This document shows positions 33,596 to 40,644 of a DNA stretch of 64,000 nucleotides, in pieces (positions within the stretch are counted from its first letter, which is position 1; each line of letters starts with the position of its first letter). Position numbers and translations under genes: made by a program. The DNA is from Pararhodobacter sp. SW119 (GTDB taxonomy: Bacteria; Pseudomonadota; Alphaproteobacteria; Rhodobacterales; Rhodobacteraceae). The DNA lies in the NCBI RefSeq assembly GCF_017811755.1, contig NZ_JADDJF010000006.1, positions 94,210 through 158,209 of the forward strand. Direction: 5' to 3'. Under the pieces are notes generated by a model. That model was given only the letters and a program-made list of their open reading frames with translations. It was not told where the DNA came from and made no database searches.

Positions 33596-34723
33596 ATGTC
33601 TGGCAATAGTGGAGGGCCCTGGGGCGGCGGCGGCAATCGCGGCGGCGACGGGCGCGGCTCTGGCGGTGGCCAGGGCCCGGGTAACAAGGGGTCCCAGATC
33701 CCCGAAATCGACGACCTGGTGAAGAAGGGTCAACAGCAACTCAAGGTCCTGATGGGGGGACGCGGTGGCGGCGGCGGCAACCGGCCGGGCTCCGGCGGGC
33801 CGGGGATCAGCGGGCGCGGCGTGCTACTGGGGCTTGCCGGTCTCGCGGTCCTGTGGGCGTTCGCGTCCTTCTACACCGTCCGTCCCGAGGAACGCTCGGT
33901 CGAGCTGTTCTTCGGTCAGGAATACCGGATCGGGCAGCCCGGCCTGAACTTCGCGCCCTGGCCGGTTGTCCGCGCCGAGATCGTGCAGGTCACGACCGAG
34001 CGCGTGACCGAGGTCGGCACCGGCGCCACGACGCTGGACCGCGGGCTGATGCTGACCCGCGACGAGGCGATCGTCGACATCGAATTCCAGGTGGTCTGGA
34101 ACATCGACGATCCCGCACGCTACCTCTTCAACCTGGCGGATCCGCATGAAACCGTGCGCGCCGTGTCGGAATCGGCGATGCGCGACATCATCGCGCGGTC
34201 CGAACTGTCGCCGATCCTCAACCGCGACCGCGGCGCGATCGCCGCGGACCTGCTGCAGGCCGCGCAGGGAACGCTGCAAAGCTACGAATCCGGGATCAAC
34301 ATCATCCGCGTCAACTTCGACAAGGCCGACCCGCCCGCCGACGTGATCGACAGCTTCCGCGAGGTGCAGGCCGCCCGGCAGGAGCGTGACCGCCTGGAAC
34401 GCCAGGCCGACGCCTATGCCAACCGGGTTCTCGCCGCCGCACGCGGTGAAGCCGCGCAGATCCAGGAAGAGGCCGAAGGCTATCGCGCCCAGGCCGTCAA
34501 CGTCGCCGAGGGCGAGGCCAGCCGGTTCCTTGCCGTCTGGGGCGAATACGTCAACGCGCCCGAGGTGACCCGGCGCCGGATGTATCTGGAAACGATGGAA
34601 CAGGTGCTCGGCGACATGGATCTGACGATTCTCGACAACGTGACCGGCGACAACGGCTCGGGCGTGCTGCCCTACCTGCCGCTTGACCGGCTGCGTCAGA
34701 ACCAGAGGGGGAACGGAGAATGA
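33596..34723 (+). CDS. hflK: FtsH protease activity modulator HflK
   Basis: Membrane-anchored band-7/SPFH protein of 375 residues that with HflC forms a cage around the FtsH protease. It has a Gly-rich N-terminal tail (about residues 1-80), one membrane helix (GVLLGLAGLAVLWAFASFYTV), then the SPFH domain SVELFFGQEYRIGQPGLNFAPWPV ... RDIIARSELSPILNRDRGAIAADL and a coiled-coil region rich in Ala/Glu/Arg. AAGGAGAGG precedes the ATG. It overlaps hflC by four bases. Confidence 0.95.
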   Translation: MSGNSGGPWGGGGNRGGDGRGSGGGQGPGNKGSQIPEIDDLVKKGQQQLKVLMGGRGGGGGNRPGSGGPGISGRGVLLGLAGLAVLWAFASFYTVRPEERSVELFFGQEYRIGQPGLNFAPWPVVRAEIVQVTTERVTEVGTGATTLDRGLMLTRDEAIVDIEFQVVWNIDDPARYLFNLADPHETVRAVSESAMRDIIARSELSPILNRDRGAIAADLLQAAQGTLQSYESGINIIRVNFDKADPPADVIDSFREVQAARQERDRLERQADAYANRVLAAARGEAAQIQEEAEGYRAQAVNVAEGEASRFLAVWGEYVNAPEVTRRRMYLETMEQVLGDMDLTILDNVTGDNGSGVLPYLPLDRLRQNQRGNGE

Positions 34724-35709
34724 AAAGACTAGCCCTGCTACTGCCGGTCGTGGTGATCGCCGCGGCCGTTGCCCTCTCGGCACTTTTCATCGTCGACGAA
34801 CGCGAGAACGTGCTGGTGCTGCAGTTCGGTCAGGTCAAGCAGGTTCGCACCGAACCCGGCCTCGGCTGGCGCATTCCGCTGATCCAGGAGGTCGTGCGCT
34901 ACGACGCCCGGATTCTCGGTCTGCAGAGCCAACCGCTGGAGGTGACGCCGCTCGACGACCGGCGCCTGGTGGTCGATGCCTTCCTGCGCTGGCGGATCAC
35001 CGATGTCGAACGCTTCCGCCAGGCCGTTGGCACCGAGGGTGTGCGCGCGGCGCAGGTCCGGATTGAGCGGATCCTGAACGCGGCCATCCGCGAAGTCCTC
35101 GGGGCGGTGCCCTCGGGCGCGGTGCTGTCGGATGACCGGACGATCCTGATGAACCGCATTCGCGACCTGGCCCGCCGGGAATCGGCGACGCTGGGGGTCG
35201 AGATCATCGACGTGCGGCTGACCCGCACCGACCTGCCCGACCAGAACCTCGCCGCGACCTTCGCCCGGATGCGCGCCGAGCGGGAACGCGAGGCCGCCGA
35301 CGAGGTCGCGCGCGGTAACGAGGCGGCGCAGCGGGTGCGCGCGCTGGCCGACCGGACCGTGGTCGAACTCGTCTCCGCCGCCCGCCGCGAATCCGAGATC
35401 ATCCGCGGTGAAGCCGATGCCGAGCGCAACCGGGTCTACGCCGATGCCTTCGGCCGCGATCCCGAGTTCTTCGCCTTCACCCGCTCGCTGACCTCGTACG
35501 AACGGGCGCTGACCGGGCTGAACACCTCGATGGTGCTGAGCCCCGACAGCGAGTTCTTCCAGTTCCTGCGCAGCGACGGGCTGAACGCACGCGTGGTTCC
35601 GCTTGGTGCCGGCGGCCAGACGTCCGAGCAGGCGCCGGCAGCGACCGAAGGCGTGCCACCGGCACCCGACGCCGAAGCCGGGACCGACGGCACCGACATC
35701 ACCAACTGA
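34720..35709 (+). CDS. hflC: Protease modulator HflC
   Basis: Partner of HflK, 329 residues. The N-terminal helix KRLALLLPVVVIAAAVALSALFIV anchors it in the inner membrane, followed by DERENVLVLQFGQVKQVRTEPGLGWRIPLIQEVVRYDARIL and ITDVERFRQAV. The motif DVRLTRTDLPDQN...ATFARMRAEREREA is diagnostic of HflC. The C-terminus has an acidic, low-complexity tail of about 40 residues (Ala/Glu/Pro/Thr) not found in E. coli HflC. It is followed by a hairpin at 35718. Confidence 0.95.
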   Translation: MKRLALLLPVVVIAAAVALSALFIVDERENVLVLQFGQVKQVRTEPGLGWRIPLIQEVVRYDARILGLQSQPLEVTPLDDRRLVVDAFLRWRITDVERFRQAVGTEGVRAAQVRIERILNAAIREVLGAVPSGAVLSDDRTILMNRIRDLARRESATLGVEIIDVRLTRTDLPDQNLAATFARMRAEREREAADEVARGNEAAQRVRALADRTVVELVSAARRESEIIRGEADAERNRVYADAFGRDPEFFAFTRSLTSYERALTGLNTSMVLSPDSEFFQFLRSDGLNARVVPLGAGGQTSEQAPAATEGVPPAPDAEAGTDGTDITN

Positions 35710-35717
35710 AGAGTGCA

Positions 35718-35750
35718 GCCCGCATCCTGCAAGCCGGGTGCGGGCGCTTT
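35718..35750 (+). terminator. Hairpin after hflC
   Basis: GCCCGCATCC (35718-35727) pairs over 10 bp, with one G-U pair, with GGGTGCGGGC (35736-35745), an 8-base loop between, then GCTTTC. It ends or attenuates the hflKC transcript seven bases before the next gene. Confidence 0.6.
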
Positions 35751-35756
35751 CACGCC

Positions 35757-36224
35757 GTGAGCGGATCTACCATCCCCAGCACCACCCGCCGCGCCCCGGA
35801 GCTTGAACCGGGCGAAAAGCTGGTGGCTGAACTCCGCTCTGATCGCGGCCGCTACTGGCGCGACCATGCGGTCATGGCGCTTGTCGGCATGGCGGGCGCG
35901 GGGACGGTCCTCTGGCTCATCGGCAGCGAACACGCGGCCATCGGCGCGCTCGGCGCGGTGCTGGCCCTGGGTGTGCGCGGCGCCTACCTGGCGCGCGAGC
36001 AGCTTTCCCTGCGCTGGCGGGTCACCGATCGGCGCATCATCCTTCCCAGTGGCGGCGCAGTCATGTTGCTGGAGATCGAGACGCTGCGCAAGCTGATGGG
36101 TGATCTGCAGATCATCACCCGCGGCGGGGACAAGCACCTGATCAAGCATTTGACCGATGCCGAGGCCGCGCGCACCACCATCGCCGAGGCAAAGGAACGC
36201 CGCGCCCGCCGCAAGCGCGATTGA
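35757..36224 (+). CDS. Small membrane protein with PH-like (bPH) domain, function unknown
   Basis: A protein of 155 residues. It has two adjacent hydrophobic segments (AVMALVGMAGAGTVLWLIG and AIGALGAVLALGVRGAYLA) and a short beta-rich cytoplasmic domain (WRVTDRRIILPSGGAVMLLEIETLRKLMGDLQIIT) of the type seen in bacterial PH-domain proteins, with a basic C-terminal tail. The GTG start has a poor ribosome site and lies in the loop just after the hflC hairpin, so translation may be low. It converges on the LysR gene with a four-base gap. I cannot name a function. Confidence 0.65.
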   Translation: MSGSTIPSTTRRAPELEPGEKLVAELRSDRGRYWRDHAVMALVGMAGAGTVLWLIGSEHAAIGALGAVLALGVRGAYLAREQLSLRWRVTDRRIILPSGGAVMLLEIETLRKLMGDLQIITRGGDKHLIKHLTDAEAARTTIAEAKERRARRKRD

Positions 36225-36228
36225 CCGC

Positions 36229-37080
36229 TTACCCGCCGCCGATGCGCTGCCGCACGAGGCGCAGAAGTTGTGACTGCATCCGGCTGGTGCGCAACCGCAA
36301 CGCCATCGCCGCATGCACCGGCTGCGACAGCGGCGGGGCATCCGCGACCTCCTGCACCTGTCCCGCGGCGACCAGCGCCGCCGCCGTCGCCTCGGTCAGA
36401 TAGGCCGATCCCCCGATGGCGGTCAGCATTTCGGCGACCGTGGCGTTCTGCCCAGCAACCAGCGGCGGCGCCGAAAGCGCCGGCAGAAGCCGCTCATGCT
36501 CGCTGGTGATCGCCGGCGCGTAGTTTCCGTGGATATAGCGCTCCGGATCGACCTCCTCCAACCGGCGCGCATGGCTTGACACCATGCGGTAGCGCAGCGC
36601 GCCCAGGGTCACGAAGTGCAGGTCGGGATGGGGCCGCGGCGTGAACAGGACCGCGAAATCCTTGAAGCCCGACAGGACATCGGCGCACATCTGGGGCGAA
36701 TAGTCGGTTTCGATGTAGAAACCGCAATCCGGCAAGGCCGCGCGAAAGGCCGCGATCCAGTCGCCCAGGCCCGATCCGACCAGATCGTGCTGCAACCCGA
36801 TCCGCAGCATCAGCGCCCGGTTTCCGCTGCCGCGCACCGCCCGCACGCCGCGGTGCCACTCCGCCAGCAGGACGCGGGCGTGGCTTTCGAACTTCAACCC
36901 CTCGGTCGTCGGTTCGGTGCCCGCGCGCGAGCGCATGAACAGCTGCACGCACAACTGCCGCTCCAGCGACCGCAGCCGCGCCGTCACCGTGGGTTGCGCC
37001 AGCCGCAGCCGTTCCGCGGTTTTGCGAAAGCTTCGCGTCTCGCAAAGCGTCAGGAACGTCTCCAGAAGCTCGATCTGCAC
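36229..37080 (-). CDS. LysR family transcriptional regulator
   Basis: Regulator of 283 residues. The N-terminal winged helix (MQIELLETFLTLCETRSFRKTAERLRLAQPTVTARLRSLERQLCVQLFMRSRAG) is clear and the rest is a periplasmic-binding-type effector domain that is less conserved. It is divergent from the one-carbon operon starting at 37186 and separated from it by 105 bp holding a CCTTG-N10-CAAGG repeat, so it very likely controls that operon, with an N-methylated amine or its product as the effector. Confidence 0.9.
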   Translation of the reverse strand: MQIELLETFLTLCETRSFRKTAERLRLAQPTVTARLRSLERQLCVQLFMRSRAGTEPTTEGLKFESHARVLLAEWHRGVRAVRGSGNRALMLRIGLQHDLVGSGLGDWIAAFRAALPDCGFYIETDYSPQMCADVLSGFKDFAVLFTPRPHPDLHFVTLGALRYRMVSSHARRLEEVDPERYIHGNYAPAITSEHERLLPALSAPPLVAGQNATVAEMLTAIGGSAYLTEATAAALVAAGQVQEVADAPPLSQPVHAAMALRLRTSRMQSQLLRLVRQRIGGG

Positions 37081-37101
37081 GGGCGCCCCGCTGATAGCAA
37101 T

Positions 37102-37121
37102 CCTTGATCAATCTACCAAGG
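37102..37121. promoter_or_regulatory. Candidate LysR operator
   Basis: CCTTG (37102-37106) and CAAGG (37117-37121) form an inverted repeat with 10-bp spacing, matching the T-N11-A geometry of LysR sites. It lies between the divergent regulator and the operon, 10 bp upstream of the -35 hexamer at 37131, a place suited to activation. Confidence 0.5.
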
Positions 37122-37130
37122 GTTCGGCAA

Positions 37131-37159
37131 TTGACAACCACCCGGCGCGCGCCGAGACT
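37131..37159 (+). promoter_or_regulatory. Candidate promoter of the one-carbon operon
   Basis: A perfect consensus -35 TTGACA (37131-37136) is followed after 17 bp by GAGACT (37154-37159), a weak -10. Strong -35 with weak -10 and an upstream LysR-type site suits a regulated promoter. A GGAGGGGAG ribosome site then precedes the ATG at 37186. Confidence 0.5.
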
Positions 37160-37185
37160 TCGGCAGTACACGGAGGGGAGACGGC

Positions 37186-39615
37186 ATGGCGGACGGATCG
37201 CTGCAGGCGCGCGTTGTGATCATCGGCGGCGGCGCGGTCGGCGCCTCGTGCCTCTATCACCTGGCCCTTGCCGGCTGGACCGACTGCCTGCTACTGGAGC
37301 GCAACGAACTCACCGCCGGCTCCACTTGGCACGCGGCGGGCAACGTGCCGACCTTCTCCTCCTCCTGGTCGATCATGAACATGCAGCGCTACTCGGCCCA
37401 GCTTTACCGGGGCCTCGGCGACGCGGTCGGCTACCCGATGAACTACCACGTCACCGGCTCGGTGCGTCTTGGCCACACGCGCGAACGCCTGCGCGAATTC
37501 CAGCGCGTCGTCGGAATGGGGCGTTATCAGGGGATGGACCTCGACATCCTGATGCCCGACCAGATCCGCGACCGCTACCCGTTCGTCGAGACGCACGACC
37601 TCACCGGCGCGCTCTACGATCCCCACGACGGCGACATCGACCCCGCGCAGCTGACCCAGGCGCTGGCCAAGGGCGCGCGCAACCTAGGCGCGCGGGTGGA
37701 GCGTTTCCGCCCCGTCACCGGCGCCCGGCGCGATGGCGACGAATGGGTGCTGGAGACGCCAAAGGGCGAGGTCCGCTGCGAGATCGTGGTCAACGCCGCC
37801 GGCTACTACGCCGCCCGCGTCGGCGCCCTGTTCGGCCGGCGCGTGCCGATGATGGTGATGAGCCACCAGTACCTGATCTTCGACACGATCCCGGAACTGG
37901 AGGCCTGGACGCGCGAGGTCGGCCACAAGCTGCCCCTCCTGCGCGATGTCGACAGTTCCTACTACCTGCGGCAGGAGAAGATGGGCTTCAACCTCGGCCC
38001 CTACGAGAATCCCTGCCGCGCGCACTGGGCGACGCCCGAAGACCCGATGCCCGAGGATTTCAGCTTCCAACTCTACCCCGACGACCTCGAACGCCTCGAA
38101 TGGCATATCGAAGACGCGATGGCCCGCGTGCCGCTTCTGGCCGAGGCGAAGTTGCAGAAGGTCATCAACGGCCCCATCCCCTACACCCCCGACGGCAACC
38201 CCCTGATCGGCCCCATGCCCGGCGTGCCCAACGCGTATGAGGCCTGCGTCTTCACCTTCGGCATCTGCCAGGGTGGCGGCGCCGGCAAGGTGCTGGCCGA
38301 ATGGATCACCGAGGGCGCGACCGAATGGGACATGTGGTCCTGCGATCCGCGCCGCTTCACCGGGTTCGAGGACGCCGACTACTGCGTCGCCAAGGGAATG
38401 GAGGTCTACGGCCACGAATACGCCATCCACTTCCCGCATCACGCCTGGCCGGCCGGGCGGGGCAAGAAGCTCTCGGCGCTCCATGACCGGCTGGCGGCGC
38501 GCGGCGCGCAGTTCGGCGCCTACAACGGCTGGGAACGCGCCAACTGGTTCGCGCGCCCCGGCGACGACACGTCGGAAGGCGCGCAGCGCACCTGGGACCG
38601 CGCGGGCCCCTGGTTCGCCGCCGTGAAGGCCGAATGCGAAGCCGTGCGCGACCATGCCGGGCTCATCGAGATCCCCGGCTTCACCCGCCTGCGCCTGCAG
38701 GGCCCCGGGGCGCGCGCGCATCTCGACACCCTCACCCCCTCGCGCCTGCCCCGCCCCGGCCGCATGGGGCTTGCCTATTTCGCCGACGCCGGCGGCCGGA
38801 TCGTCACCGAGATGAGCGTGATCCCCGCCGCCGACGACGACATCACCTGCATCACCGCCGCCGTCGCCCAGTCCCACGACGCCGATGTGCTGCGCCGGGA
38901 CCTGCCCGAGGGCGTGACCGTCACCGACGAGAGCGACCGCTTCACCTGCCTCCTGCTCACCGGCCCCAGGGCGCGCGACCTGCTCGCCCCCCTGACCGAC
39001 GCGGACCTGACGCTGCCCTGGCTCTCGACCCAATTCGACGTGACCGTCGCCGGCCGCCCGGCCACGCTCCTGCGCGTCTCCTTCGCCGGAGAACTGGGAT
39101 GGGAGGTGCATTGCACCCCCGCCGACGCGCCCGCCATCTGGGATGCGCTGACCCAGGAAGGCGCGCAGCCCTTCGGCATGTTCGCGCTGAACAGCCTGCG
39201 CATCGAGAAGGGCTACCGCGCCTGGAAGGGTGATCTCTCGACCGACTACACGCTCCTGCAGGGCGGGCTCGAACGCTTCATCGACTGGTCCGGCGACTTT
39301 CCGGGCAAACCCGCGATGCAGGCCGAAAAGCAGCGCGGCGCGACGAAACGCTTCGTCATCCTGACCGTCGCGCCCGGCGACACCGATCCGCCCTACATGT
39401 CCACCCTCTGGCAAGACGGCCAGGTGGTGGGCGAGACGACCAGCGCCGCCTGGGGTCATCGCGTCGGCGCCTGCGTCGCCCTCGGCATGCTGCGGAGCGA
39501 CCTCGCCACCCCCGGCACCGCGATCGAGGTCGAGGTCTTCGGCGAACGGCGGCCCGCTCAGGTCCAGCCCGACGCCCCCCTCTGGGACCCCCTGAACGAA
39601 CGGCTGCGCGCATGA
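37186..39615 (+). CDS. FAD-dependent oxidoreductase / GcvT-type aminomethyltransferase (dimethylglycine/sarcosine dehydrogenase-like), copy 1
   Basis: Two-part enzyme of 809 residues. The N-terminal DAO-type FAD domain begins with RVVIIGGGAVGASCLYHLALAGW; the following GSTWHAAGN contains the His to which FAD is covalently bound in dimethylglycine dehydrogenase. The C-terminal GcvT-like folate domain starts about residue 430 (FAAVKAECEAVRDHAGLIEIPGFTRLRLQGPGA) and contains SFAGELGWEVHC. Such enzymes oxidise an N-methyl group and pass the formaldehyde unit to tetrahydrofolate. Differences from copy 2 after WHAAG (VPTFSSSWSIM instead of LIGQLRGSRNM) suggest a different substrate. Exact substrate is unknown. 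Confidence 0.88.
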   Translation: MADGSLQARVVIIGGGAVGASCLYHLALAGWTDCLLLERNELTAGSTWHAAGNVPTFSSSWSIMNMQRYSAQLYRGLGDAVGYPMNYHVTGSVRLGHTRERLREFQRVVGMGRYQGMDLDILMPDQIRDRYPFVETHDLTGALYDPHDGDIDPAQLTQALAKGARNLGARVERFRPVTGARRDGDEWVLETPKGEVRCEIVVNAAGYYAARVGALFGRRVPMMVMSHQYLIFDTIPELEAWTREVGHKLPLLRDVDSSYYLRQEKMGFNLGPYENPCRAHWATPEDPMPEDFSFQLYPDDLERLEWHIEDAMARVPLLAEAKLQKVINGPIPYTPDGNPLIGPMPGVPNAYEACVFTFGICQGGGAGKVLAEWITEGATEWDMWSCDPRRFTGFEDADYCVAKGMEVYGHEYAIHFPHHAWPAGRGKKLSALHDRLAARGAQFGAYNGWERANWFARPGDDTSEGAQRTWDRAGPWFAAVKAECEAVRDHAGLIEIPGFTRLRLQGPGARAHLDTLTPSRLPRPGRMGLAYFADAGGRIVTEMSVIPAADDDITCITAAVAQSHDADVLRRDLPEGVTVTDESDRFTCLLLTGPRARDLLAPLTDADLTLPWLSTQFDVTVAGRPATLLRVSFAGELGWEVHCTPADAPAIWDALTQEGAQPFGMFALNSLRIEKGYRAWKGDLSTDYTLLQGGLERFIDWSGDFPGKPAMQAEKQRGATKRFVILTVAPGDTDPPYMSTLWQDGQVVGETTSAAWGHRVGACVALGMLRSDLATPGTAIEVEVFGERRPAQVQPDAPLWDPLNERLRA

Positions 39616-39651
39616 CCCCTTTCATCTGTCCTCAAAGATCCCGGGGGAGGT

Positions 39652-39706
39652 CCAGGAGGGGCCCGCGGCCCCTCCTGGGCGGGGGTTGCAGGGGGTGGCA
39701 ACCCCC
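39652..39706 (+). repeat. Tandem GC-rich hairpins in an operon gap
   Basis: Hairpin one pairs CCAGGAGGGGCC (39652-39663) with GGCCCCTCCTGG (39667-39678) through a CGC loop. Hairpin two pairs GGGGGTTGC (39681-39689) with GCAACCCCC (39698-39706). They occupy most of the 118-bp gap between two genes of the one-carbon operon; the flank includes TTTCATCTGTCCTCAAAGAT. The block resembles repeated intergenic sequences common in Rhodobacterales genomes, though only one copy is in this window. No T run follows either hairpin. Confidence 0.65.
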
Positions 39707-39733
39707 TGCGCGCCCGACCTCAGGGAAAGTGCC

Positions 39734-40636
39734 ATGACCGCGATCACCCTCCTCGACGGCGGCATGGGCCAGGAACTGGTCCACCGCTCCGGCGACAATC
39801 CCCACCCGCTCTGGGCGACGAAGGTGATGCTCGACCACCCGGGCCTCGTGCAGGCGATCCATGCCGACTACTTCACCGCCGGCGCCACCGTCGCCACCGC
39901 CAACACCTATGCCATCCACCACGACCGGCTGGCAAAGCACGGCCTCGACGACCGATTCAGGGACCTCCACGCCGCCGCGCTGGCCGCGGCCGAGGCCGCC
40001 CGCGCCGCGCATGGCTCGGGCCGCATCGCGGGCTCGATCGGCCCGCTCGTCGCGTCCTACCGGCCCGACGCGCACCCGCCGCACGACCAGGCCGCCGCGC
40101 TCTATGCCGAGGTCGCGGAGCTCCTTGCCCCGCGCTGCGACCTCCTCCTGGGCGAAACCATCGCCTCCATCGCCCACGCCCGAGCCCTGATCGCCGGTGC
40201 GCGCCCGGCGGCCGAAGCACATGCCATCCCCCTCTGGCTGTCGGTCACCGTCGACGACCGCGACGGCAGCCGCCTGCGCTCGGGTGAGCCCATCGCCGAC
40301 CTCAACGGCCAACTCGACGGCGTGGCCGCGCTCCTCGCCAACTGCTCCGCGCCCGAGGCGATGGACCAGGCCATGCCGCATCTCGCCGCCCACGGCCTGC
40401 CCTGCGGCGCCTATGCCAACGGCTTCCAGCAGATCACCGCCGATTTCCTGAAGGACAGCCCCACCGTCGACGCCCTCTCCGCCCGCCCCGAGATGACGCC
40501 CGCGCGCTACGCCGATTTCGCCATGGGCTGGGTCGCACAGGGCGCCACCCTCATCGGCGGGTGCTGCGAGGTCGGCCCCGCCCATATCGCCGAGATTGCG
40601 CGCCGCCTGCGCGCGGCCGGCCATACCATCGCCTGA
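39734..40636 (+). CDS. Homocysteine S-methyltransferase family protein (betaine-homocysteine methyltransferase-like)
   Basis: Zinc-dependent methyltransferase barrel of 300 residues. It starts ITLLDGGMGQELVHRSGD, as in the family, with NTYAIHHDRLAKHG next. The three zinc cysteines are found in LLANCSAPEAM and in LIGGCCEVGPAHIAEI near the C-terminus. It would move a methyl group from glycine betaine, S-methylmethionine or a similar donor to homocysteine, giving methionine. The setting between two demethylating flavoenzymes favours glycine betaine, yielding dimethylglycine for them. ATG at 39734 follows an AGGGAAAG site. Confidence 0.85.
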   Translation: MTAITLLDGGMGQELVHRSGDNPHPLWATKVMLDHPGLVQAIHADYFTAGATVATANTYAIHHDRLAKHGLDDRFRDLHAAALAAAEAARAAHGSGRIAGSIGPLVASYRPDAHPPHDQAAALYAEVAELLAPRCDLLLGETIASIAHARALIAGARPAAEAHAIPLWLSVTVDDRDGSRLRSGEPIADLNGQLDGVAALLANCSAPEAMDQAMPHLAAHGLPCGAYANGFQQITADFLKDSPTVDALSARPEMTPARYADFAMGWVAQGATLIGGCCEVGPAHIAEIARRLRAAGHTIA

Positions 40637-40644
40637 GGCCCCGC

